Source of the DNA: Oscillospiraceae bacterium
GTDB taxonomy: Bacteria; Bacillota; Clostridia; Oscillospirales; Oscillospiraceae
Direction of reading: 5' to 3'
Length of the DNA stretch: 5,751 nt
Assembly (NCBI GenBank): GCA_017378975.1
Contig: JAFNXT010000311.1
Coordinates: forward strand, 1 to 5,751
Of the stretch, positions 1-5,745 are shown one piece after another. Made by a program: the position numbers and the translations under genes. A model generated the notes under the pieces. That model saw only the letters and a list, made by a program, of their open reading frames with translations. It had not been told where the DNA came from and did no database searches. The stretch's first letter is position 1; each line of letters begins with the position of its first letter.

Positions 1-674
1 AAGTCCAGCTTGAAGTGGATGCCGTTGTAGATCCCCTTCTGGGCATCATAGAAGGCCATCCGGGAGGTGTTGCCCTTCATGCGCACGCCCACGTCCTTGA
101 TCTCATAGGCCACGCCGTCCAGCCGGATGGTCACGTCCGCCCGACGGTAGATCGGGGACTTGGAGCCGAAGGAGCTGTAACGGTCGTAGTCGTCCTGCAT
201 TTTCTGCAGTTCCTGAGGCGACATCCGGATATTGATATCCACCCGGGTCTTGGGGTCGAAGAGCTTCTCGTACAGCAGCTCCTCCGACGAGGGGGCAGGC
301 TCCGTGGGCTTGGGGTCGGTGGGCGTGGTAGGCTTGGGAGCCGTGGGCTTGGGGGTGGTGGGCACGGGGACCGTGGGGATCGGCGTGGTGGGGACCGGTG
401 TGGTGGGATCCGTCACGGCGGGCGTGGGATCGGTGGGCATTTCGGTGGGGTCCGTCACTTCCGTGGAGGGATCCGTCACTTCCACGGTGGGCTCCGTCGC
501 CTCTGTGGAGGGCTCCGTGGGCAGTGTGGTGGGGTCTGTCACTTCCACGGGCAGATCCGTGGCTTCTGCGGTGGGGAGCGTCCCTTCTGTGGTGGGCACC
601 GGGGCAGGCTGGGCCCCACAGCCCGTCAGAAGCAGAAGACAAAGGATCAGGGCAGTCAGTTTGCGAAGATCCAT
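1..674 (-). CDS. CotH-kinase-family lipoprotein, C-terminus cut off by the window edge
   Basis: This gene reads leftward from ATG at 674-672 and stays open to the window edge, giving 224 codons with no stop. The start is set by AAGGAGG with a 7-nt spacer, sitting in the 14-nt gap after the stop codon of the upstream gene, so the two are co-transcribed. Residues 1-19 form a lipoprotein signal peptide (Lys/Arg, a Leu-rich core, lipobox LTGC, Cys19). Residues 20-128 are a long Thr/Pro/Glu/Asp linker with repeated VEVTDP-like units and a PTTPKPTAPKP-type stretch. From about residue 129 the CotH domain begins: LLYEKLFDP, GSKSPIYRRAD, then GVRMKGNTSR and KGIYNGIHFKLD. Over the 40 residues from GSKSPIYR it matches the middle paralog at 33 positions and the upstream paralog at 29. 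CotH proteins are atypical kinases; the best known one phosphorylates spore coat proteins. Here a lipid-anchored surface role is inferred. The catalytic Asp region lies outside the window, so activity cannot be judged. Confidence 0.93.
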   Translation of the reverse strand, partial: MDLRKLTALILCLLLLTGCGAQPAPVPTTEGTLPTAEATDLPVEVTDPTTLPTEPSTEATEPTVEVTDPSTEVTDPTEMPTDPTPAVTDPTTPVPTTPIPTVPVPTTPKPTAPKPTTPTDPKPTEPAPSSEELLYEKLFDPKTRVDINIRMSPQELQKMQDDYDRYSSFGSKSPIYRRADVTIRLDGVAYEIKDVGVRMKGNTSRMAFYDAQKGIYNGIHFKLD

Positions 675-688
675 GGGATATCCTCCTT

Positions 689-2542
689 TTACTGCTGGGT
701 CAGGGTGATGATCTTGGTCTCGGGATCGTACTGCACCAGATAGGTGCCGCCCTTCAGGCGGATGTTACCGTGGTCATCGGTCTGGAAGGGGACGGTGTTG
801 CCTTCGGCGATGGACTCCTCGCCCAGCCATTCCTGCTCCGGGTCGTTGTAGACCTTGAAGGAGAAGTCATGGTTCCGCTTGAGGGTGAAGGTCATGATGC
901 CGTCCACGTCCTTCATGATGTACGCTTCCTTGTTGGACCAGTCGTTGAAGTCTCCCCGGATGTAGTAGCCCGTGGGCACGGGACGCTCGTAGTTTACATA
1001 ATCATCCACGTTCTCCATGACGGAGCTGTAGGTGGCCATTTTGGCACTGATATAGTCAACGAAGGAAAGATTGCTTTCGCCGGAAGCCCGCTCCAGCCGG
1101 AAGCTGGGATCCCAGTCGTCCATATTCTCCATCCTGCGGCTGGGCCGGGCCTTGTCGCCGTAGTGGCTCCGGACCAGATCGAAGCGCCGGGCGAAGGTAT
1201 CGGTATCGAGCATGGCGTTGTTCGCCACCCGCTGGAGGGTCTGGGCGTATTCCTTCACCAAGCTACCGCCCTTGACGATGGTGGTCTTGAACAGGGGGTT
1301 CTCCTGATCCTGAGGACCGCCCTGGGCGCCCTCCCGCTTGTCGGAGAAGGGATCGTCCAGCGTCATGGCGTGGCCGGAGGGGTCATACTCCTGCGTGATG
1401 CCAAGGCAACGGTCGAAATCGTAGGGGATGATGATGGCTTTGCCGGAGCTCTTCAGGAAATAGAGGTAGCAGTTGTTGTAATTGTTCCGCAGGTCATCGG
1501 GGTTGCCAAGGAACCAGGACACGGCGGTGTAGCTGAGGAACCGGTCCAGATCCAGAAGACCTGTCAGCTTCTCTTTGGTCAGGTCCCCGCGGAGCTCCCG
1601 CAGGAGGTTTTTGAGCTGTTCATGCTGGGAGTCCTTCTTGTTGGTCTTCAGATCGAAGCAGTAGAACTCGCCCTTGTCCTCGTCCTCGATGCCGATGGAG
1701 TCGCCATTGGTGAAGGTACAGCCCTGCCATGTCCAGCCGCACTTGTACAGGTCGCCGCCCAGATCTTCGGCAGGCAGACGCTTTTCAAGGAACGCTTCGT
1801 CCACAGGCTCGTTGATCACATACACGCCCATGTGGACACCGCTCCAGTCCATGGAGCACAGGGTGGACATGGGAGCCAGCACGCCCTCGGAGCGGTAGAG
1901 CTCATAGGCCCAGCTCTCCCGGAGGTAGGTGGAGTCGAAGCACTTGTTCCAGCGGAGCTCCAGCGTGTCCATGGTGGCGAAGGTCCGGTCCTTCCGGGCC
2001 TGCCGCTGTTCGTCGGTGGCCCAGACCTGAGCCTGCGAGCCGTAGTAGGCAGGCTCGTCGAAGGTCTCGTCGAAGCTGAGCTTCAGATGGATCGCCCGGA
2101 AGATGCCGCCCTCCTCTTCCCGGTAGAAGCTGGTCCGGGAGGTGTTGCCCTTCATGCGGACGCCCACGTCCTTCACTTCATAGGCGGTGCCGTTGACGGT
2201 GATGGTCACATCGGCACGGCGGTAGATGGGGGACTTGGAGCCCATGTCCCGGTAACGCTCGTAGTCGGCCTGCATCTTCCGCAGTTCCTCGTCGGGCATC
2301 CGCAGGTCCACGGACACGGTGCTGGTGGGGTCGAAGAGGGCTTCATACAAAGCGCCCTCCTCCGTTTCGGGTGCCTGAGGGGCCGAGGCCGTGGGAGCGG
2401 TGGGGTTGAGGGGATCACCGTTGCCGGTCTGGGTGGGCACGGTGGTCTCCCCGGAAGCCGGGGGGGTCTCCACGATCCCACAGGCTGCCATGGACAGCAC
2501 CGTCAGGACGCAGAGGATCAAAGAAATGGATCTTTTGAACAT
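689..2542 (-). CDS. CotH-kinase-family lipoprotein with a C-terminal starch-binding-like module
   Basis: A 617-residue protein starting at ATG 2542-2540, with AGGAGG 8 nt upstream. Residues 1-21 are a lipoprotein signal peptide (lipobox MAAC, Cys21). Residues 22-63 are a short Thr/Pro linker. The CotH-type core spans about 64-515: GVRMKGNTSR at 127-136, NEPVDEAFLEKR at 244-255, GGDLYKC at 262-268, GNPDDLRNNYNNCYLYF at 346-362 and IPYDFDR at 372-378. By family analogy the D375/D377 pair probably binds metal for phosphotransfer. Residues ~522-617 form an added beta-rich module with YYIRGDFNDW (G530-W535), FSFKVYN and a closing LVQYDPETKIITLTQ strand pattern. This resembles CBM48, X25 or SusE/F-type starch-binding domains; both CotH neighbours lack it or are cut off before it. 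The core has about five cysteines not found in the upstream paralog. The gene has its own promoter and is followed after 14 nt by the next CotH gene. The kinase-family assignment is firm; substrate and glycan binding are inference. Confidence 0.95.
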   Translation of the reverse strand: MFKRSISLILCVLTVLSMAACGIVETPPASGETTVPTQTGNGDPLNPTAPTASAPQAPETEEGALYEALFDPTSTVSVDLRMPDEELRKMQADYERYRDMGSKSPIYRRADVTITVNGTAYEVKDVGVRMKGNTSRTSFYREEEGGIFRAIHLKLSFDETFDEPAYYGSQAQVWATDEQRQARKDRTFATMDTLELRWNKCFDSTYLRESWAYELYRSEGVLAPMSTLCSMDWSGVHMGVYVINEPVDEAFLEKRLPAEDLGGDLYKCGWTWQGCTFTNGDSIGIEDEDKGEFYCFDLKTNKKDSQHEQLKNLLRELRGDLTKEKLTGLLDLDRFLSYTAVSWFLGNPDDLRNNYNNCYLYFLKSSGKAIIIPYDFDRCLGITQEYDPSGHAMTLDDPFSDKREGAQGGPQDQENPLFKTTIVKGGSLVKEYAQTLQRVANNAMLDTDTFARRFDLVRSHYGDKARPSRRMENMDDWDPSFRLERASGESNLSFVDYISAKMATYSSVMENVDDYVNYERPVPTGYYIRGDFNDWSNKEAYIMKDVDGIMTFTLKRNHDFSFKVYNDPEQEWLGEESIAEGNTVPFQTDDHGNIRLKGGTYLVQYDPETKIITLTQQ

Positions 2543-2571
2543 CGTTCTATCCTCCTGTGATATTTGATACG

Positions 2572-2600
2572 ATCATATCACGAACAGTTGAACTTGTCTA
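2572..2600 (-). promoter_or_regulatory. Sigma-A type promoter of the middle CotH gene
   Basis: On the minus strand TAGACA (2600-2595) and TATGAT (2577-2572) are separated by exactly 17 nt. A TG one base before the -10 gives an extended -10 (TGATATGAT). It lies 30 nt ahead of the start codon, downstream of both repeats in the intergenic region, so the middle and left CotH genes can be expressed independently of the upstream one. The -10 falls inside a 16-nt near-palindrome at 2565-2580 (14 of 16 positions symmetric), which could be an operator but could also be chance. Confidence 0.65.
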
Positions 2601-2614
2601 TAAAAATACACGAA

Positions 2615-2648
2615 AGGCCGTTGCAAAACGGAAGTTTTGCAACGGCCT
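2615..2648. repeat. Perfect 15-bp-stem hairpin with 4-nt loop
   Basis: AGGCCGTTGCAAAAC at 2615-2629 is followed by loop GGAA and its exact reverse complement at 2634-2648. It lies between the promoter of the middle CotH gene and the MITE-like element. In the direction of CotH transcription it is followed by CCTTTCGTGTATTTTT, which has no clean T-run straight after the stem, so it is at best a weak terminator or attenuator for read-through from the upstream CotH gene. It may equally be part of a dispersed intergenic repeat. Read on the plus strand the loop is a GNRA-type tetraloop. Confidence 0.8.
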
Positions 2649-2664
2649 CAGTTTGACGAATATC

Positions 2665-2784
2665 AAGCCTTGGCTCACCCTCTGGGGGAGCTGTCACGCG
2701 ATGGGGGTGTCGTCCTATTTTGGGTCCACTCTCCCTGTCACGGCATTCGCCGTGACAGGCCCCTCTTTGAGGGGGCCGAGCCTT
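2665..2784. repeat. MITE-like palindromic intergenic element (~120 bp)
   Basis: Two 34-nt arms, 2665-2698 and 2751-2784, are inverted copies of each other with 23 of 34 positions matching without gaps. The outer ends (AAGSCT, GGC) and inner ends (CTGTCACG) match best. The right arm carries CCCCTC-TTT-GAGGGG (2760-2774) and takes part in a perfect 11-bp hairpin CCTGTCACGGC/GCCGTGACAGG (2734-2759, loop ATTC). The element has no coding capacity and ends 14 nt past the stop codon of the upstream CotH gene. Its layout recalls the short non-autonomous palindromic repeats seen between genes in gut clostridia; this family link is from memory of style, not a database match. No clear target-site duplication was seen. 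Confidence 0.6.
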
Positions 2785-2798
2785 AGTGCCTTTCGGGG

Positions 2799-4559
2799 TC
2801 AAATGGTCTCGTTCCGGAACTGGGTCATATAGTGCCGGTAGGTCGCCATGATCTCGGTCAGGAAGGTCTCCATGGTCATCTTGGAGGCGGAGCCTCGTTC
2901 CATGTTGAAGGCCAGTTTCCTACCGCTCATGTTCTCCAGCGTCTTGCTAGGGGTCACGTCGCCGTTGTACATGCCGCTGGCCCGCTGGAACCACTGCCGG
3001 AAGGTGGAGATTTTCAGATACTTGTTTTGGCTGACCCGGTCCAGCGCATCAGCATATTCATACACGAACAGACTGTCCCGGACCACGGTGTGCAGGAACA
3101 GGGGGTCTTCCTGAGGCTGGGGATCCTTATGGATCATGGCTTGGTCACCGAAGGGATCGGCAGACGACATCTCCAGACCCCGTGTAACGCCCAGACTCAG
3201 ATCCAGGTCATAGGGGATGATGATGGCTTTTCCGGAGCTTTTCAGGAAATACAGGTAGAAATTACTGTAATTGTTTCGAAGATCGTCGAAATTCCCCAGG
3301 AACCAGGACGCTGCCGCATAGCTCAGGAAGTTATCCACATCCACCAGAGAAGCGAACTCCTCCCGGGTGATATCGGGATCGGCCAGGCCATCGATCAGGT
3401 TTTTCAAAGAGGAATGGTCGGAGGTCTTCTTGTTGGTCTTCAGGTCGAAGGCATAGAACCGGCCCTCGTCCTCATTTTCGATGCCGATGCTATTTTTCTT
3501 GGTGAAGCTGCTCTTGTGACTGCACTTGTACAGATCGCCGCCCAGCTCCGTGGCAGGCAGACGCTTCTGGAGGAAGATCTTGTCCACCGGCTCGCTCAGG
3601 GTGTAGATGCCCATGTGGACACCGCCCAGATCCATACTACACAGGTTGATCAGGGGCGTAAGTACGCCTTCGGACGCATAGATCTGGTGAGCGTAGGTTT
3701 CCCGGAGGTAGGAGAAGTCGTTGGATTTGTTCCACCGGAACTCCAGCTCCTCCAGCGTGGCGAAGGTCCGTTCCTTCCGTTCCTTCCGCTGATCCTTGGA
3801 GCTCCAGACCTTGGCATCGGTGCCGTAATATTCTTCGTCATCGAAGGTCTGCTGGAAGTCCAGCTTCAGGTGGATCGCGTTGTAGATCCCCTTGGAGCTG
3901 CTGTAAAAGTCCGTACGGGAGGTGTTGCCCTTCATGCGGACGCCCACTTCCCGGATCAGGTAGCCCACACCGTCGATGGTGATCACCATGTCGGCCATCC
4001 GGTAGATCGGGGACTTGGAGCCGAAGCTGGAATAGTGGTCGTAGTCCTTCTGCAGCTTCAAAAGCTCGCTGTCGGAGATCCGGATGTCCACCTGGATCTT
4101 CCGGTCCGGGTCGAAAAGCCGGTCGTAGAGGGTCCGCTGGGAAACAGGGAGCTTGTCGGTGTCCACATCGATCAGAGCCTCATCCGGATCCGTGGGTCTG
4201 GGGGCGGTGGGCGTGGTGGTAGTGGGCTTCGGCGTGGTGGGCACCGGCACGGTGGTGGTGGGGTCCGTCACGACGGGGACCGTCCCCGTGGGGTCCGTCA
4301 CGGAAGGATCTGTTACAGACGGATCCGTCACGGAGGGCTCGGTGACGGTGGGATCCGTTACGGAGGGGTCCGTCACGGAAGGCTCGGTGACGGAAGGATC
4401 CGTCACCGAAGGAGCGGTCTGCACAGGCTCGGTGGTCTGGACCTGTTCTGAGGACGCGGGGGGCTCCGTGGTCGTGGGCTGAGCTCCGCAACCCACAGTG
4501 CCCAAAAGCAACGCCAGCAGGAGCAGCCATGACGTGGCTCGTTTCATCCGATGCATCAT
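2799..4559 (-). CDS. CotH-kinase-family lipoprotein with SVTDP tandem repeats
   Basis: A 586-residue protein. The frame is open up to an ATG at 4574, but that codon overlaps the GGAGG at 4572-4568; the ATG at 4559-4557 has an 8-nt spacer and is preferred. Residues 1-24 are a signal peptide with a somewhat unusual lipobox (TVGC, Cys24). Residues 25-127 are a Thr/Pro/Asp linker that includes ten 5-residue repeats of the SVTDP type (51-100) and then PTTPKPTTTTP. The CotH core runs from about 140 to the end: TLYDRLFDP, GSKSPIYRMAD, GVRMKGNTSR at 206-215, SEPVDKIFLQKR, GGDLYKC, GNFDDLRNNYSNFYLYF at 422-438 and IPYDLDLSLG with D451/D453, the likely metal-binding pair. It ends at MTQFRNETI without the extra module of the middle paralog. 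Predicted role: membrane-anchored, surface-exposed atypical protein kinase. The substrate is unknown, and no spore coat genes are nearby to suggest a coat role. Confidence 0.94.
   Translation of the reverse strand: MMHRMKRATSWLLLLALLLGTVGCGAQPTTTEPPASSEQVQTTEPVQTAPSVTDPSVTEPSVTDPSVTDPTVTEPSVTDPSVTDPSVTDPTGTVPVVTDPTTTVPVPTTPKPTTTTPTAPRPTDPDEALIDVDTDKLPVSQRTLYDRLFDPDRKIQVDIRISDSELLKLQKDYDHYSSFGSKSPIYRMADMVITIDGVGYLIREVGVRMKGNTSRTDFYSSSKGIYNAIHLKLDFQQTFDDEEYYGTDAKVWSSKDQRKERKERTFATLEELEFRWNKSNDFSYLRETYAHQIYASEGVLTPLINLCSMDLGGVHMGIYTLSEPVDKIFLQKRLPATELGGDLYKCSHKSSFTKKNSIGIENEDEGRFYAFDLKTNKKTSDHSSLKNLIDGLADPDITREEFASLVDVDNFLSYAAASWFLGNFDDLRNNYSNFYLYFLKSSGKAIIIPYDLDLSLGVTRGLEMSSADPFGDQAMIHKDPQPQEDPLFLHTVVRDSLFVYEYADALDRVSQNKYLKISTFRQWFQRASGMYNGDVTPSKTLENMSGRKLAFNMERGSASKMTMETFLTEIMATYRHYMTQFRNETI
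4261..4410 (-). repeat. 15-bp tandem repeat (ten units) coding the SVTDP linker
   Basis: Ten consecutive 15-bp units fit this interval exactly, for example ggatccgtcacggag at 4321, ggctcggtgacggtg at 4336, ggatccgttacggag at 4351 and gggtccgtcacggaa at 4366. The units at 4291 and 4366 are identical (gggtccgtcacggaa). The two units nearest 4261 are the most diverged. They code SVTDP, SVTEP or TVTEP on the minus strand. Because the unit is a multiple of three, gain or loss changes linker length without a frameshift. The left CotH gene carries a related but more irregular linker, with VEVTDP-coding copies at 448, 469 and 532. Confidence 0.92.
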
Positions 4560-4572
4560 ATGGATAGCCTCC
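4557..4572 (-). promoter_or_regulatory. Ribosome binding site that fixes the start of the upstream CotH gene
   Basis: GGAGG at 4572-4568, 8 nt before ATG at 4559-4557. The upstream in-frame ATG (4574) shares bases with this Shine-Dalgarno sequence and has none of its own. A second ATG follows immediately at 4556, so the protein starts MMHRMKR. Confidence 0.75.
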
Positions 4573-4601
4573 ATGATGTACTTATAATTTTTTCAAATTG
4601 T

Positions 4602-4630
4602 ATCATATCACAGACAGATCGGATCGTCCA
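4602..4630 (-). promoter_or_regulatory. Promoter of the upstream CotH gene
   Basis: On the minus strand TGGACG (4630-4625), a 17-nt spacer and TATGAT (4607-4602) with the extended -10 GTGATATGAT. Aligned with the promoter of the middle CotH gene, 20 of 29 positions agree, including CTGT and GTGATATGAT, which suggests the promoter was duplicated with the gene or that both answer to the same regulator. An AT-rich leader of about 40 nt follows before the start codon. Confidence 0.65.
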
Positions 4631-4640
4631 GAAGAAATCC

Positions 4641-4669
4641 TTGACGATCGTCCTGTTTGGGGCTAAAAT
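4641..4669 (+). promoter_or_regulatory. Promoter of the divergent lipoprotein gene
   Basis: TTGACG (4641-4646), a 17-nt spacer and TAAAAT (4664-4669), close to the sigma-A consensus, 33 nt before the chosen start codon. The -35 overlaps a perfect 10-bp palindrome GACGATCGTC (4643-4652). GATCGTCC occurs at 4622-4629, touching the opposing -35, and again at 4646-4653. The two -35 boxes are only 10 nt apart, so one regulator could act on both directions. Confidence 0.7.
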
Positions 4670-4690
4670 AGATGCGATATCGTCAAAAAT

Positions 4691-4705
4691 GGAGTGATGT
4701 TCATG
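4691..4705 (+). promoter_or_regulatory. Ribosome binding site that decides the start of the plus-strand lipoprotein
   Basis: TGGAG with GGAG at 4691-4694 sits 8 nt before ATG at 4703-4705. The in-frame GTG at 4694 and ATG at 4697 overlap or nearly touch this site and are unlikely starts. The 4703 start also gives the usual Met-Lys-Lys signal peptide. Confidence 0.7.
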
Positions 4706-5473
4706 AAAAAAGTAACAGCGATCCTGCTATGTTTGCTGATCGTCCTGTCTATGGCTGCCTGTGGAGAAACGCCCGCGCCTTCCACCGAGCCCTCCACCGA
4801 GGTGCCCACCCAGCCCACCACCCTGCCTGAGCAGACCGATCCGACCGAGATCACCGAGCCGGCACCCACGGAGCCCGAGAACTCCAAGTTCGACCCGGAG
4901 CTCTGCGCCGAGGTCTTCGGCCACTGGGCGATCGAGGTGAAGCTGGACAACAAGCTGATGGTCATGCCCGACTTCGAGTTCAGCACCAGCTTCTTCGTTG
5001 GCTGGGACCTGCGGGAGGACGGTACCTACACCGCCCGTCCCGATGACACTTACGAGACCAACGTCCGGGCCTATGAGGAGCAGGTGGTCGAGTACATGGT
5101 CAACAGCCGCAAGGCGATCTTCACCTCCGAGAAGAAGCTGGAAGGCAAGAAGGAAGCCGACATCGAGGCCGCCTGGGTGCTGGTGGCCCCCGAGATCCGG
5201 GAGTCCGCCGTGGCTACGGTGGAGAAGCTGGACTTCTGCGGCTCCTACGCCGGTCTGGACCGGGAGGGCCACTACTATGTGGAGGATGGCAGCATCTACC
5301 TGAGCCGCCCCGACGGTGGCTATGACTCCTTCACCTACCTGCTGGGACCCACCACCCTGACCTTCAATCAGAGCAACAACGTGTCCTATTATGAAGACGC
5401 GGGCTTCCAGTTCCCCCTGACGCTCTACATCCAGACCCCCGGCGAGACCACCGAAGCCACCGAAGCCGAATAA
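4703..5473 (+). CDS. Lipoprotein of unknown function, possibly lipocalin-like beta-barrel
   Basis: A 256-residue protein. Residues 1-20 form a lipoprotein signal peptide (MKK start, lipobox MAAC, Cys20) whose end, VLSMAACG, is shared with the middle CotH protein. Residues 21-62 are a Thr/Pro/Glu linker. The globular part has FGHWAIEV (72-79) and GWDLREDGTY (100-109). A charged, probably helical stretch follows (about 114-175), and then strands around HYYVEDGSIYL (190-200), FTYLLGPTTLTF and FPLTLYIQ. The pattern of a G-x-W start, edGTY turns and a yxvedgxixL / gxtLtF ending resembles small lipocalin-like or DUF5640-type lipoproteins of clostridia, here with a helical insert; this is a guess from pattern, not a family match. 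It ends in a Thr/Glu tail (TPGETTEATEAE). It is divergent from the CotH genes and followed by a terminator, so it is likely a single-gene unit, perhaps co-regulated with or a partner of the CotH proteins. Confidence 0.92.
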   Translation: MKKVTAILLCLLIVLSMAACGETPAPSTEPSTEVPTQPTTLPEQTDPTEITEPAPTEPENSKFDPELCAEVFGHWAIEVKLDNKLMVMPDFEFSTSFFVGWDLREDGTYTARPDDTYETNVRAYEEQVVEYMVNSRKAIFTSEKKLEGKKEADIEAAWVLVAPEIRESAVATVEKLDFCGSYAGLDREGHYYVEDGSIYLSRPDGGYDSFTYLLGPTTLTFNQSNNVSYYEDAGFQFPLTLYIQTPGETTEATEAE

Positions 5474-5483
5474 AACACCAACC

Positions 5484-5508
5484 GGGGACGCTCAGCGTCC
5501 CCTGTTTT
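5484..5508 (+). terminator. Rho-independent terminator after the plus-strand lipoprotein
   Basis: GGGGACGC (5484-5491), loop TCA, GCGTCCCC (5495-5502), then TGTTTT. It begins 10 nt after the TAA stop. The matching TAAAACA on the upstream side means it could also stop transcription entering from the right. Confidence 0.75.
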
Positions 5509-5521
5509 CACGTGACCGTAG

Positions 5522-5541
5522 GGCGGGGGCTCGCCCCCGCC
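5522..5541. repeat. GC-rich palindrome
   Basis: GGCGGGGG (5522-5529), loop CTCG, CCCCCGCC (5534-5541), preceded by CCGTAG and followed by GCAG. It resembles the GTAGGGGCGG-type palindromes scattered between genes in many clostridia, though that is recognition by style only. No T-run follows directly, so it is not called a terminator. Confidence 0.65.
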
Positions 5542-5563
5542 GCAGACTGTCAAAAAAGTGGTG

Positions 5564-5660
5564 TCATCCCGAGACCAGTCCGCGACAGCTCCGCGCCAAG
5601 AGCCGCCTGCGGCGGTTGCGCTACGCATAGCCTGCGGGCTTATGGTCGTGGGGATCCCCC
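5564..5660. repeat. Palindromic intergenic repeat with TGTCATCCC / GGGGATCCCC ends
   Basis: The left end TGTCATCCCGAGACCA pairs imperfectly with the right end TGGTCGTGGGGAT: ATCCC and ACCA at 5566-5577 against TGGT and GGGAT at 5643-5655. Inside lie smaller palindromic pieces, GCCGCCTGCGGCGG near 5602-5615 and AGCCTGCGGGCT near 5629-5640. The right edge is the perfect palindrome GGGGATCCCC (5650-5659). Reading frames across it carry no protein-like features or ribosome binding sites. Confidence 0.6.
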
Positions 5661-5688
5661 GGTCAGTAGGGAAATGTATCGAAAACTG

Positions 5689-5704
5689 CCCTAAATAGTT
5701 AGGG
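5689..5704. repeat. Small perfect hairpin CCCTAA-ATAG-TTAGGG
   Basis: Six perfectly paired bases around a four-base loop, lying between two larger palindromic repeats and sharing its last bases with the start of the right-hand one. Function unknown. Confidence 0.5.
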
Positions 5705-5745
5705 GATCGCCACGTCGGGCTTCGCCCTCCTCGCGAAGACATGGT
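5702..5745. repeat. Short interspersed palindromic repeat of the ATGTCnTTGCGAGGnG type
   Basis: On the minus strand it reads CATGTCTTCGCGAGGAGGG, then CGAAGCCCGACGTGGCGATC and CCC. This has the form of the ATGTCATTGCGAGG...CGTGGCAATCC repeats found in many Firmicutes genomes. It folds as TCGC (5707-5710), GGGC-TTC-GCCC (5717-5727), GCGA (5733-5736). It is non-coding. Confidence 0.65.

Noticed and set aside
103..642. Minus-strand frame of 179 codons rich in His, Gly and Arg
   Set aside because: It is another frame of the Thr/Pro linker of the left CotH gene. The true frame has a ribosome binding site, signal peptide, lipobox and CotH motifs.
398..2560. Very long plus-strand open frame (720 codons) opposite the left and middle CotH genes
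   Set aside because: It lies antisense to well-supported CotH genes, crosses the gap between them and has Gly/Val/His-rich low-complexity composition with no recognisable domain. Such frames arise from the GC-rich third codon positions of the real genes.
2615..2648. Hairpin considered as a strong intrinsic terminator for the upstream CotH gene
   Set aside because: The stem is perfect, but no T-run follows directly in either direction and it lies about 150 nt past the stop codon; it is listed as a repeat instead.
4261..4425. Tandem repeats considered as a CRISPR array
   Set aside because: The 15-bp units abut without spacers, are in frame and code SVTDP in a lipoprotein linker.
2832..4451. 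Plus-strand open frame of 539 codons opposite the upstream CotH gene
   Set aside because: Antisense shadow of the CotH coding sequence, ending in the mirror of the tandem repeat (Arg/Gly/His-rich). No ribosome binding site or family features.
5425..5742. Possible small genes across the right end (minus 105 codons; plus 60 codons at 5512-5694)
   Set aside because: Both run through stacked palindromic repeats, one overlaps the terminator and the end of the lipoprotein gene, and neither has a ribosome binding site or protein-like composition.
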